A DNA stretch of 64,000 nucleotides, taken from NCBI GenBank assembly GCA_024642115.1, contig JAHEBU010000001.1:496001-560000 (forward strand). The letters run 5' to 3'. The notes beneath the pieces are model-generated. The model saw only the letters and a list, made by a program, of their open reading frames with translations. It was not told the DNA's origin and ran no database searches. The stretch is from Marivivens sp. (GTDB lineage: Bacteria > Pseudomonadota > Alphaproteobacteria > Rhodobacterales > Rhodobacteraceae). A program made the position numbers and the translations under genes. Shown one piece after another: positions 25,916 through 35,040 of this stretch (position 1 is the first letter of the stretch; the number at the start of each line of letters is the position of its first letter).

Positions 25916-27328
25916 ATGAACCGCTATCCTCGCAACATGATCGGGTATGGACCCAACCCGCCAGATGCCCAGTGGCCCAGCGGGGCCCGCATCGCTATCA
26001 GCATTGTGCTGAACTACGAAGAAGGCGGCGAAAACAACGTCCTGCACGGCGATGCCGCGTCCGAGGCGTTTCTGTCCGATATCGCGGGCGCGGCCATGTG
26101 GCCTGGGCAGCGCCACTGGAACATGGAATCGATTTATGAATACGGCGCGCGCGCCGGGTTCTGGCGACTGCACCGGCTGTTCACGAGCCTGAACATCCCG
26201 CTGACGATCTACGGCGTGGCCACGGCATTGGCCCGCAGCCCCGAACAGGTGGCGGCGATGAAATCCGCCGGTTGGGAAATCGCCAGTCACGGCCTGAAAT
26301 GGGTCGAACACCGCGACATGCCCGAGGCCGAGGAGCGCGCCCAGATCGCCGAGGCAATCCGACTGCATACCGAGGTCGTGGGGTCGCGCCCGACCGGGTG
26401 GTACACCGGCCGCTGTTCCGTCAACACCGTGCGCCTGACCGCCGAGGCAGGCTTTGACTGGATTTCCGACACCTACGACGACGACCTGCCCTATTGGATC
26501 AGCGTCGATGACCGTGACCAGTTGGTCATTCCCTACACGCTGGAAGCCAACGACATGCGCTTTGCCACTGCGCCGGGATATATCGAGGGCGAACAGTTCT
26601 TTACCTATCTCAAGGACAGCTTTGACACCCTCTATGCCGAAGGCGAGGACGGAGCGGCCAAGATGTTTTCGATCGGCCTGCACTGCCGTCTGATCGGCAG
26701 GCCGGGCAAAATCGCGGGGCTGAAACGGTTCCTGGAATATGCCCAAAGTCACGACCGGGTCTGGTTCCCACGCCGCATCGACATCGCCCGGCATTGGGCG
26801 GCCACCCATCCGCCGGATCAACGCGCTCGGCCCAGCCAGATGGACAAGGATGCCTTCGTCGCGGCCTACGGCAGCATCTTTGAACATTCCCCCTGGATCG
26901 CCGAACGGGCCTGGAAGCTGGAGCTTGGCCCTGCTCACGATACCGCAATCGGCCTGCATAACGCGCTGGCGCGGATGTTCCGGTCGGCCACCCCCACCGA
27001 ACGTCTGGGCGTGCTCACGGCCCACCCCGATCTTGCGGGCAAATTGGCCGCGGCCAAGCGGTTGACCGCCGAATCTACAACTGAACAGGCCAGCGCGGGG
27101 CTGGACGCGCTGACCGATGCCGAACGGGGCGAATTCACGGCGCTCAACACCGCCTACGTCGCCAAACACGGCTTTCCCTTCATCATCGCCGTGCGGGATC
27201 ATTCCAAGTCGTCGATCCTCTCGGCCTTCCGCGCCCGCCTGAACAACGACACCGCGACCGAGTTTGACACCGCCTGCGGGCAGGTCGAACGCATTGCCGA
27301 ACTTCGACTGAAAGCACTGCTGCCATGA
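25916..27328 (+). CDS. Bifunctional allantoinase PuuE / OHCU decarboxylase UraD fusion
   Basis: 470-residue fusion. Residues 1 to about 305 are PuuE, a polysaccharide-deacetylase-fold allantoinase (RYPRNMIGYGPNPPDAQWP, ISIVLNYEEGGENN, RCSVNTVRL, SDTYDDDLPYW). From Met309 the UraD domain follows, with its catalytic His in FEHSPWIAERAW, TAHPDLAGKLAAAKRLT and GFPFIIAVRDHSKSSIL. One chain would decarboxylate OHCU to S-allantoin and then open allantoin to allantoate, skipping no intermediate of the pathway. The ATG at 25916 follows CGGAGGCCGG; an upstream ATG at 25877 has no ribosome site. Confidence 0.92.
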   Translation: MNRYPRNMIGYGPNPPDAQWPSGARIAISIVLNYEEGGENNVLHGDAASEAFLSDIAGAAMWPGQRHWNMESIYEYGARAGFWRLHRLFTSLNIPLTIYGVATALARSPEQVAAMKSAGWEIASHGLKWVEHRDMPEAEERAQIAEAIRLHTEVVGSRPTGWYTGRCSVNTVRLTAEAGFDWISDTYDDDLPYWISVDDRDQLVIPYTLEANDMRFATAPGYIEGEQFFTYLKDSFDTLYAEGEDGAAKMFSIGLHCRLIGRPGKIAGLKRFLEYAQSHDRVWFPRRIDIARHWAATHPPDQRARPSQMDKDAFVAAYGSIFEHSPWIAERAWKLELGPAHDTAIGLHNALARMFRSATPTERLGVLTAHPDLAGKLAAAKRLTAESTTEQASAGLDALTDAERGEFTALNTAYVAKHGFPFIIAVRDHSKSSILSAFRARLNNDTATEFDTACGQVERIAELRLKALLP

Positions 27329-28143
27329 CCTATGCCTTTCCCCCCGGTGGAATGCCCGACCTGTCCGACGACCCTGCGGCGGCAGGGTCGGTCTTTACGA
27401 CCGCCTATGCCTTCATCCCCGGCAGCACGATGCGCGACATCACGGCCAGCCTTCTGCCCGGTTGGGCCAAGACGCGCTGCTGGATCATCGCCCGACCGCT
27501 GACGGGTTTCGCCGAAACCTTTGCCCAATACGCGGTCGAGGTTGCCCCCGGCGGTGGCAGCGACATACCCGAACCCGACCGGGGCGCCGAAGCGGCGTTG
27601 CTTGTCGCGAGCGGCCAGATGACCCTGCGGGTAGATGGGGATACGCATAGCTTCGGCCCCGGTGGTTATGCCTACCTCCCGCCGGGCGTTCGGTGGACCT
27701 TGCACAACACCGGGTCCGAGCCGCTGAAATTCCACTGGATCCGCAAACGGTACGAACAGGTCCGGATGATCGGATTTCCCCAGCCGATCCTGACCTCGGA
27801 CGCAGAAACACCGATCCGATGGATGCCGGGAACCGAGACGTGGGGGACTACCCGTTTTGCCGATCCTGACGATTTGCGGCACGACATGCACGTCAATATC
27901 GTGACCTTCAAACCGGGCGGGCGCATTCCCTTTGCCGAAACCCATGTGATGGAACACGGGCTTTATGTGCTGGAAGGCACCGCCGAATACCTTCTCAACG
28001 ATCGCTGGCACAGCGTTGGTCCCGGCGATTTCATGTGGCTGCGCGCCTTTTGTCCGCAGGCCTGCATCGCCACGGGGACGGGGCCATTCCGGTATCTGCT
28101 CTACAAGGACGTCAACCGTCATCCGGCGCTGGTGATGCTGTGA
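27325..28143 (+). CDS. allE: (S)-Ureidoglycine aminohydrolase
   Basis: 272-residue bicupin that releases ammonia from ureidoglycine to give ureidoglycolate. The C-terminal cupin carries the metal-site segment FAETHVMEHGLYVLEGTAEY. The N-terminal part has EAALLVASGQMTL and GYAYLPPGV. It starts in an ATGA overlap with the puuE-uraD fusion and ends in a GTGA overlap with the ureidoglycolate lyase gene, so it sits in pathway order. An allantoate amidohydrolase, needed to supply ureidoglycine, is not in the window. Confidence 0.9.
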   Translation: MTYAFPPGGMPDLSDDPAAAGSVFTTAYAFIPGSTMRDITASLLPGWAKTRCWIIARPLTGFAETFAQYAVEVAPGGGSDIPEPDRGAEAALLVASGQMTLRVDGDTHSFGPGGYAYLPPGVRWTLHNTGSEPLKFHWIRKRYEQVRMIGFPQPILTSDAETPIRWMPGTETWGTTRFADPDDLRHDMHVNIVTFKPGGRIPFAETHVMEHGLYVLEGTAEYLLNDRWHSVGPGDFMWLRAFCPQACIATGTGPFRYLLYKDVNRHPALVML

Positions 28144-28628
28144 CCGTGATCCGGACCGAACCACTGACAGCGGCGGCCTTTGCGCCGTTCGGGGACGTTC
28201 TGGATGCGTCTGGGACCCCTGACAAGATCATCAATCAAGGGCTTTGCGGACGGTATCACGACCGGGCGCGGATGGATTTTGGCCCCGACGGCCGCGTCGG
28301 GATCAGTATCTTTCAGGCCGAGGCGCGGGCGCTTCCGTACACTCTCGACCTGGTCGAACGTCACCCCGATGGATCGCAGGCCTTTGTCCCCATGACCGCC
28401 GACGCCTTTCTGGTGATCGTGGCCGAGGATCAGGACGGCACACCCGCCAACATCCGGGCCTTTCTGACCGCCCCCGGACAGGGGATCAACCTGCTGCGCA
28501 ACACATGGCACGGGGTGCTGACACCGCTGGCCGCGCCCGGTCTGTTTGCCGTGATTGACCGGATTGGGTCGACACCGAATTTGCAGGAATATCCCCTGCG
28601 CCAGCCGCGAACGGTGATCGCGGGCTAG
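28140..28628 (+). CDS. allA: Ureidoglycolate lyase
   Basis: 162-residue AllA-family protein that splits ureidoglycolate into glyoxylate and urea. Seen: PFGDVLDASG, GISIFQAEARALPYTLDLVE, FVPMTADAFLVIVA and LLRNTWHGVLTPL, all family-typical. The start is the GTG at 28140, overlapping the upstream TGA as GTGA; a second GTG at 28146 is possible. It completes the urate pathway encoded here. Confidence 0.92.
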   Translation: MTVIRTEPLTAAAFAPFGDVLDASGTPDKIINQGLCGRYHDRARMDFGPDGRVGISIFQAEARALPYTLDLVERHPDGSQAFVPMTADAFLVIVAEDQDGTPANIRAFLTAPGQGINLLRNTWHGVLTPLAAPGLFAVIDRIGSTPNLQEYPLRQPRTVIAG

Positions 28629-28710
28629 GCAGGGCGGACGACATACCCCCTGCCTATCGGCCTCGGGCAGGAGGGAAAACATCAACGAGGCCAAAGGAAC
28701 GGGGACTACC

Positions 28711-30198
28711 ATGACGGACACAATTCATCCGGTGGACGAACGTCTGCCGGCAGCCAAACTGCTGACGTTAGGACTGCAACATGTTCTGGTGATGTACGCA
28801 GGGGCGATCGCGGTGCCACTGATCATCGGCAGGGCGCTGAAACTCGAACCACAGGACGTGGCGTTCCTGATCTCGGCAGACCTCTTTGCCTGCGGGATCG
28901 TGTCGCTGATCCAGTCGCTGGGCGTGACCCAGTGGTTCGGCATTCGCCTGCCGGTGATGATGGGCGTTACCTTTGCCTCGGTCGGGCCAATGTTGGCTAT
29001 CGCAGGCGCAAATCCGGGGCCAGACGGGGCGCGGATGATCTTTGGCGCCATCATCGGGGCCGGGATCGTGGCGATGATCATCGCCCCACTGGTCAGCCGG
29101 ATGCTACGGTTCTTTCCACCCGTTGTGACGGGGACGATCATTCTGGTGATCGGGGTCACGCTGATGCGGATCGGGATCAACTGGATCTTCGGCAACCCCG
29201 TCGGGCCGACAGCGCCCAAGATGGTGAATCCGGACCATGCCGCATGGCTGGGTCAGATCACCGAGCTTGCCGGGACTGCGGGCAGCACCATCCCGCCCGT
29301 TCCTGCTGGCCTGAGCCTTGGTGCGTCAGTCCCGAACGTTGCCTACGCGACGCCTCTGAACATGGGCATCTCGGCCATCGTTCTGGTGGCCATCCTGCTG
29401 ATCGCCCGGTTCGGGCGCGGGTTCCTCGCCAACATCTCGGTCCTTCTGGGCATCCTTGTTGGTGGTATCGTCGTGGCGGCCATGGGCATGATCAACTTTG
29501 ACAAGGTCGGCACGGCCAGTTGGTTCGCCCTGATCCCACCCTTCCACTTTGGCGCGCCGATCTTTGATCCGGTTCTGATCATTACCATGTCGCTGGTCAT
29601 GATCGTGGTCATGATCGAAAGCACGGGGATGTTCCTGGCGCTGGGCGACATGACCGGGCGCAAGGTCACGCAACCGATGCTGTCGGCGGGCCTGCGAACG
29701 GATGGCCTTGGCACACTGATCGGCGGGTTGTTCAACACCTTCCCCTACACCTCGTTCAGCCAGAACGTGGGTCTGGTCGGTGTGACGGGGATCAAGAGCC
29801 GGTTCGTCTGTGTGGCAGGCGGCGCGATCCTGATCGTCCTCGGACTGGTGCCCAAGATGGGCGCACTGGTCGAGGCGCTGCCGACCTCTGTTCTGGGCGG
29901 GGCCGGGTTGGTCATGTTCGGGATGGTGGCGGCGACCGGCATCCGCATCCTCGCCTCTGGCGTGGATTTCAACGGCAACCGGAACAACCTGTTCATCGTC
30001 GCCATCTCGCTGGGTTTCGGGATGATCCCGCTGATCGCGCCGGACTTCAAGATGTGGCTGCCCCACGCAATCCACCCCCTGATCGAAAGCGGCATCTTGC
30101 TGGCCACGATCTCGGCCGTGGCTTTGAATGCCTTCTTCAACGGGGCTTCGGGCACGCAGGACGATCTGCGGCGGGCCGCTGCGGTCGCTGACCACTGA
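28711..30198 (+). CDS. NCS2-family purine (urate/xanthine) permease
   Basis: 495-residue transporter of the nucleobase-ascorbate family with about 14 helices. Seen: LTLGLQHVLVMYAGAIAVPL at the start, IESTGMFLALGDMTGRKV (the family's substrate and proton region), and FPYTSFSQNVGLVGVTGIKSR. The last pattern matches urate/xanthine rather than uracil carriers. Preceded by AAAGGAACGGGG. As last gene of the urate cluster it probably imports urate or xanthine by proton symport. Confidence 0.9.
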   Translation: MTDTIHPVDERLPAAKLLTLGLQHVLVMYAGAIAVPLIIGRALKLEPQDVAFLISADLFACGIVSLIQSLGVTQWFGIRLPVMMGVTFASVGPMLAIAGANPGPDGARMIFGAIIGAGIVAMIIAPLVSRMLRFFPPVVTGTIILVIGVTLMRIGINWIFGNPVGPTAPKMVNPDHAAWLGQITELAGTAGSTIPPVPAGLSLGASVPNVAYATPLNMGISAIVLVAILLIARFGRGFLANISVLLGILVGGIVVAAMGMINFDKVGTASWFALIPPFHFGAPIFDPVLIITMSLVMIVVMIESTGMFLALGDMTGRKVTQPMLSAGLRTDGLGTLIGGLFNTFPYTSFSQNVGLVGVTGIKSRFVCVAGGAILIVLGLVPKMGALVEALPTSVLGGAGLVMFGMVAATGIRILASGVDFNGNRNNLFIVAISLGFGMIPLIAPDFKMWLPHAIHPLIESGILLATISAVALNAFFNGASGTQDDLRRAAAVADH

Positions 30199-30205
30199 AA
30201 CAGCC

Positions 30206-30233
30206 GGGCAAGGCGGCTTAGCCCGTCTTGCCC
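30206..30233. terminator. Candidate bidirectional hairpin between convergent genes
   Basis: GGGCAAG (30206-30212) pairs with CTTGCCC (30227-30233), with an inner GGC/GCC, between the permease stop and the oxoprolinase 3' end. The right arm lies inside the oxoprolinase coding end, and no long T-run follows, so it is only a weak terminator candidate. Confidence 0.35.
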
Positions 30234-33200
30234 CATCCCCCGCCGCCGGGGGTTTCCATCACAAATACGGCGCCCACAGGCAGGTCAATCTCGGCATTGC
30301 CCGGCAGATCGACCCTGCTGCCATCTGGCAATTCGGCCCAGTTCCGGCCCACTGCACCGGGTTCCCCACCATTCCCGCCAAATGGCGGCACGATCCGATG
30401 CGAGCTGAGCGTCGTGACCGTCACAGGAGACAGGAACCGCAGCCGCCGGACTGCCCCACAGCCCCCGTGCCATTCCCCGGCCCCACCCGAACCGGGCCGG
30501 ATCGCGAACTCTTCCAATCTCACGGGAAACCGCTTTTCGAGGATCTCCGGATCGGTCATGCGCGTATTGGTCATATGGCTTTGCACCGCATCGCAGCCGT
30601 TGAATCCCGGCCCCGCCCCGGTTCCGCCCGCAATGGTTTCATAGTTCTGAAACTCGGCATTGCCCCAGATGAAATTGTTCATCGTCCCTTGTGATCCGGC
30701 GATGACGCCCAGCGCCCCATACAGGGCATTGCAGGCTGCCTGTGATACCTCGGTATTTCCCGCAATCACGGCGGCCGGATAGGCGGGGTTCAGCATGGTC
30801 CCCGCAGGGGCGATAATGTGCAGCGGCTTGAGGCACCCTTCGTTCAGCGGAATGTCCGCCCCCACCATCGTGCGGAACACATACAGAACCACGGCACGGC
30901 AAACGGCAAACGGGGCGTTGTAATTGCCCGAATGTTGCGGGCTCGTCCCGGTGAAATCCACGGTGGCGGTCCGGGCAGCACGGTCTACGCGCACGGCCAC
31001 CTCTATCTTTTGGCCGGTATCCATCGGATAGGTGAACTGCCCGTCCGACAACCGATCAATCACCCGGCGCACGCTTTCCTCGGCATTGTCCTGCACATGG
31101 GCCATGTAGGCGGTCACCACGTCCGCGCCATAGGCCGCACAAACCCGCATCAGTTCGCGCTTGCCCGTTTCGTTCGCAGCCACCTGCGCCTGAAGATCGG
31201 CAAGGTTCTGTGTCACATTCCGGCAGGGATAGCGGCCCGACAGCAGAACATCCCGTGCCTCGTCCTCAAGCAGCCGCCCCGAACGGACCAGTTGCACATC
31301 GTCGATCAACACGCCCTCGTCCTCGATATGGGTGCTGTCGGGCGGACCCGATCCCGGCGTGCGCCCGCCGATGTCGGCATGATGCCCGCGCGACCCCAGC
31401 CAGAACGTCGGACGACCCCGCACGAACACGGGCGTCACCACAGTCACATCGGGCAGGTGAGTGCCACCGTTGTACGGGGAATTGAGCATGAAGGCATCGC
31501 CGTCCTGCACCTCAGGCCAATCGCGCATCACCGTTTTGATACTGTCTGACATCGACCCAAGGTGGACCGGCACATGCGGGGCATTTGCCACCAGATCGCC
31601 GTGCGCATCAAAGATCGCACAGGAAAAATCGAACCGTTCCTTGATGTTGACCGACCAAGACGTATTGGCAAGGGTCGCCCCCATCTGATCCGCCACCGAC
31701 ATGAACAGGTTCGACATCACCTCTAACATGACCGGATCGGCCTCTGTTCCTGCCGCAAGATCGCGGCGCATCGGCTCTACCCGTTCAAGGATCAGGTTTC
31801 CCCACTGGTCGATCCGCGCCGACCACCCCCGTTCGACCATATTGGTTCCGGTGGGTTCGGTGATGATCGCGGGGCCGTCGATCCGGGTTCCTTTGGGCAA
31901 CGTCTGCCGATCGAACAGAGGAACATCCCCGCAGCCGTGGACCAACAACATGGCTCTGGGTTTTGCGTCGCCCGCCGGGGCGGACATTGGGGGCAGTTCG
32001 CTTGCTGCGCCAATCGCCTCTGCGCTGACCATTTCAAACAGGATACCGCGCTGAGGCGACGTGAACCCGAACCGTTGGGAATGGGCTGCCTCGAATGCCG
32101 CCTGCATGTCTGTCACGGTGCCCCACGGCACATCAAGCGGCTGATGCGATCCGTCATAACGCAAGTGGGCGCGGGACAAGGTGTCGATCCCGGTGATCCC
32201 TTGGGCGGCCACTTCGGCTTCGGCCTCGGCCCGAATGCGGGCCAACGCAGCCTCGGCCACGCCGATGTCAGCCAAAGGCGCATCGACCTGTACCTCGCGC
32301 AGGGCCCGCACGTCGGCCAGACCCATGCCAAAGGCAGACAGAACCCCCGCAAACGGATGCACAAACACCCGGGTCATGCCCAGCGCATCGGCGACCAGGC
32401 AGGCGTGTTGCCCCCCTGCCCCTCCGAAACACTGAAGAGTATATGCCGTTACGTCATGGCCACGCTGAACGCTGATCTTCTTGATGGCGTTGGCCATATT
32501 GTCCACCGCGATGCGCAGGAAACCTTCGGCCATTTCTTCTGGTGTGCGGCGTATGCCTGTTGCCTCGGCCACCTCGTTGGCCAGCCGGGCAAACCCCGTG
32601 CGAACGTCCCCAACGTCGAGCGGCTGGTCACCGTCTGGGCCAAAGACGGCCGGAAAGTGGTCCGGGTTCAGCTTGCCCAGCATCACGTTGCAATCGGTCA
32701 CGGTCAGCGGGCCACCCCGGCGGTAACAGGCCGGGCCGGGATCGGCGCCCGCACTTTCCGGGCCGACCTGAAACCGGCCATCGGCAAATTTGCAGATCGA
32801 CCCGCCGCCCGCCGCGACGGTGTGAATATCCATCATGGGCGCGCGCATCCGGACGCCGGCCACCTCGGTCTCGAAGCTACGCTCGAACGTTCCCGCGTAG
32901 TGGGACACATCCGTACTTGTGCCACCCATATCGAACCCGATCAGCCGGTCGAACCCGGCTGCCTGGGCCGTGCGGACCATGCCGACAATGCCGCCCGCAG
33001 GGCCAGACAGGATCGCATCCTTGCCCTGAAACAGACGGGCATCGGTCAGGCCGCCGTTCGATTGCATGAACAGCAGCCGGTCGCACACCACGCCCACATC
33101 CAGCACCCCCGCCACCTGATCGACATAGCGGCGCAGAATGGGCGAGAGGTAGGCATCGACCACGGTCGTATCCCCCCGACCCACCAGTTTGGCCAGGCGG

Positions 33201-33772
33201 CTGACCTGATGGCTGACGGATATCTGCGAGAACCCGACCTCGGCGGCAATCTCGGCCACGCGGGTCTCGTGTTCGGGGTTGAGGTAGGCGTGCAGCAGCG
33301 CCACGGCCACGGCGCGAAGTCCTGCATCGAAAGCGTCCTGCAAGGCGTGGCGCACAGCCTTTTCATCCAGCGGGACGATAACCACCCCATCGGCATCCAT
33401 CCGTTCAGGCACCTCGGCCATTCGGGAATACAAAAGATCGGGGCGACGGATATGCAGGTCGAACAGGCGCGGCCGGGTCTGATAGCCGATGCGCAACAGG
33501 TCGCCAAACCCTTGGGTCATCAGCAAAAGAACCGGGGCCCCCTTGCGTTCCAGCAGGGCATTTGTGGCCACGGTCGTTCCCATCTTGACCGCGCGGATGG
33601 TTCCCGGTGCGGGCCGTCCCATCAGGTCATAGATTCCCTGCACCGCCGCATCGGCATAGCGTTCGGGGTTTTCGGACAACAGCTTGTGCGTGACCAGCGA
33701 CCCGTCAGGTCGGCGCGCCACGACATCGGTGAACGTGCCGCCCCGGTCGATCCAGAACTCCCAAGCCGTCAT
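30218..33772 (-). CDS. 5-Oxoprolinase (ATP-hydrolysing), HyuA-HyuB fused
   Basis: 1184-residue enzyme of the hydantoinase/oxoprolinase family. The first ~690 residues are the HyuA-like half (FWIDRGGTFTDVVARRPDG, KMGTTVATNALLERKG, LSGPAGGIVG, GFDMGGTSTDVS, AAGGGSI). The remainder is the HyuB-like half (NLFMSVADQMGATLANTSWS, LNSPYNGGTHLPDVTVV, SRGHHADIGG, RPGSGGAGEWHGG). A full-length fusion of this size usually opens 5-oxoproline to glutamate with ATP; a hydantoin substrate is an alternative, worth noting beside a purine pathway. It stands alone, divergent from the LacI gene. Confidence 0.88.
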   Translation of the reverse strand: MTAWEFWIDRGGTFTDVVARRPDGSLVTHKLLSENPERYADAAVQGIYDLMGRPAPGTIRAVKMGTTVATNALLERKGAPVLLLMTQGFGDLLRIGYQTRPRLFDLHIRRPDLLYSRMAEVPERMDADGVVIVPLDEKAVRHALQDAFDAGLRAVAVALLHAYLNPEHETRVAEIAAEVGFSQISVSHQVSRLAKLVGRGDTTVVDAYLSPILRRYVDQVAGVLDVGVVCDRLLFMQSNGGLTDARLFQGKDAILSGPAGGIVGMVRTAQAAGFDRLIGFDMGGTSTDVSHYAGTFERSFETEVAGVRMRAPMMDIHTVAAGGGSICKFADGRFQVGPESAGADPGPACYRRGGPLTVTDCNVMLGKLNPDHFPAVFGPDGDQPLDVGDVRTGFARLANEVAEATGIRRTPEEMAEGFLRIAVDNMANAIKKISVQRGHDVTAYTLQCFGGAGGQHACLVADALGMTRVFVHPFAGVLSAFGMGLADVRALREVQVDAPLADIGVAEAALARIRAEAEAEVAAQGITGIDTLSRAHLRYDGSHQPLDVPWGTVTDMQAAFEAAHSQRFGFTSPQRGILFEMVSAEAIGAASELPPMSAPAGDAKPRAMLLVHGCGDVPLFDRQTLPKGTRIDGPAIITEPTGTNMVERGWSARIDQWGNLILERVEPMRRDLAAGTEADPVMLEVMSNLFMSVADQMGATLANTSWSVNIKERFDFSCAIFDAHGDLVANAPHVPVHLGSMSDSIKTVMRDWPEVQDGDAFMLNSPYNGGTHLPDVTVVTPVFVRGRPTFWLGSRGHHADIGGRTPGSGPPDSTHIEDEGVLIDDVQLVRSGRLLEDEARDVLLSGRYPCRNVTQNLADLQAQVAANETGKRELMRVCAAYGADVVTAYMAHVQDNAEESVRRVIDRLSDGQFTYPMDTGQKIEVAVRVDRAARTATVDFTGTSPQHSGNYNAPFAVCRAVVLYVFRTMVGADIPLNEGCLKPLHIIAPAGTMLNPAYPAAVIAGNTEVSQAACNALYGALGVIAGSQGTMNNFIWGNAEFQNYETIAGGTGAGPGFNGCDAVQSHMTNTRMTDPEILEKRFPVRLEEFAIRPGSGGAGEWHGGCGAVRRLRFLSPVTVTTLSSHRIVPPFGGNGGEPGAVGRNWAELPDGSRVDLPGNAEIDLPVGAVFVMETPGGGGWGKTG

Positions 33773-33847
33773 GTGACCTCCTGCCTGGCGCCCTGTCTAG
33801 ACCGAGAACGGGGTCGAGGAAAGGCGCCTGCCCGCCACAAATCGGAA

Positions 33848-33901
33848 TTGACTCGAATCAGTCGGCCAAGCTATGACACCGATGTCATGACACCGGTGTC
33901 A
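33848..33901 (+). promoter_or_regulatory. Promoter with two abutting LacI-type operators
   Basis: TGACACCGATGTCA (33874-33887) and the perfect 14-bp palindrome TGACACCGGTGTCA (33888-33901) lie end to end with the CG centre typical of LacI-family operators. TTGACT (33848-33853) with TATGAC (33872-33877) at 18 bases spacing makes a promoter whose -10 overlaps the first site. This fits autorepression of the lacI-led operon. Confidence 0.65.
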
Positions 33902-33945
33902 CCTGAGGAGGAGGCCACCAGTGACGATATCCGGGGGGGATTTCT

Positions 33946-35040
33946 GTGGCCACAATCTATGACGTCGCCAAGGCGGCGGGCGTATCGCCCAAGACGGTTA
34001 GCCGCGTTCTGAACGCGGACGCGCCCGTCGGCAAAGGCACCCGCGAGGCCGTGGAAAAGGCGATGGCCGATCTGGGCTACGTCCCCTCAAGTGCGGCGCG
34101 CATGATGCGATCGACGAAATCCGGGCTGGTCGGACTGATCACCGGAGCCATCTCGCACAGACCCGAACCGACCGAACCCAACGGCCTGCCGGACCTCCTG
34201 ATCGTGCAGGGAATACAGCATGTGATGTCGGCCTGCGGCATGACCCTGATGATCGCTGACACCGGCGGGCGATTTGACCGCATCCCGCACCTGATGCGGA
34301 CGTTTCTGGAACACCGCGTGCAGGGGCTGATCTACGTCGCCGAATATCATCAAAAGGTCACGCTGCCGCCAGCCCCGCAAGATTGCCCGCTGGTGCTTGC
34401 CAATTGCTTTGACGAGGCCGGAACCCCGGCCATCGTCCCCGACGACCGGCGCGGCCAGCGTGATCTGGTCGCACGGCTGATCCAGGCGGGGCACCGGCGC
34501 ATTGCCTATCTGACCCTGCCCAAGGGGATGGTGGCCAACCGACTGCGGGTCGAAGGTTACAAACAGGCGCTGGCCGACGCTGGAATCCCCTATGACGCCG
34601 ACCTCGTGCTGTCCGGCTACATGGACGGCAAGGAACGCGACAGCCAGATGCTGTGGGATGCCATCGACCGGCTGATGGCCCTGCCCGTCCCGCCCACGCT
34701 GATCTGCTGCGGCAACGATGAAATGGCTATGCGGATCTACGGCATCCTGCGGACCCGCGGGCTCAAGGTGCCCGAGGATATCTCGGTCGCGGGCTTCGAC
34801 AACTACCGCGTCATTGCGGAAACCCTTTATCCGCCGCTCACCACCGTCGAACTGCCCTACCGGGCAATCGGCGGTCGGGCGGCAGAACGCCTGATCTCGC
34901 TCATCGCGGGCGAGGCAAACGCACAGACCAATCCGACCCTTGTGTCGGGTCCTGTATCCTGGCGGTCCAGCGTGACCGACAGGCGCACGATCGAACCCAA
35001 CGTGCACCTATTTGAAGCCAATGGGAGGAACCCAAAATGA
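33946..35040 (+). CDS. LacI-family transcriptional repressor
   Basis: 364-residue regulator: N-terminal LacI helix-turn-helix and hinge (ATIYDVAKAAGVSPKTVSRV, then LGYVPSSAARMMRS) and a periplasmic-binding-like effector domain (DDRRGQRDLVARLI, HRRIAYLTLP, DISVAGFDNYRVIAE). The start is the GTG at 33946 behind GGGGGGATTTCT. It heads the operon for the importer and GH32-like enzyme, overlaps the binding protein gene as ATGA, and probably binds the tandem operators 45 bases upstream. Confidence 0.93.
   Translation: MATIYDVAKAAGVSPKTVSRVLNADAPVGKGTREAVEKAMADLGYVPSSAARMMRSTKSGLVGLITGAISHRPEPTEPNGLPDLLIVQGIQHVMSACGMTLMIADTGGRFDRIPHLMRTFLEHRVQGLIYVAEYHQKVTLPPAPQDCPLVLANCFDEAGTPAIVPDDRRGQRDLVARLIQAGHRRIAYLTLPKGMVANRLRVEGYKQALADAGIPYDADLVLSGYMDGKERDSQMLWDAIDRLMALPVPPTLICCGNDEMAMRIYGILRTRGLKVPEDISVAGFDNYRVIAETLYPPLTTVELPYRAIGGRAAERLISLIAGEANAQTNPTLVSGPVSWRSSVTDRRTIEPNVHLFEANGRNPK

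Noticed and set aside
31937-34012. 691-codon open frame opposite the 5-oxoprolinase gene
   Set aside because: His/Gln/Gly-rich composition and no family pattern; the oxoprolinase motifs are on the other strand.
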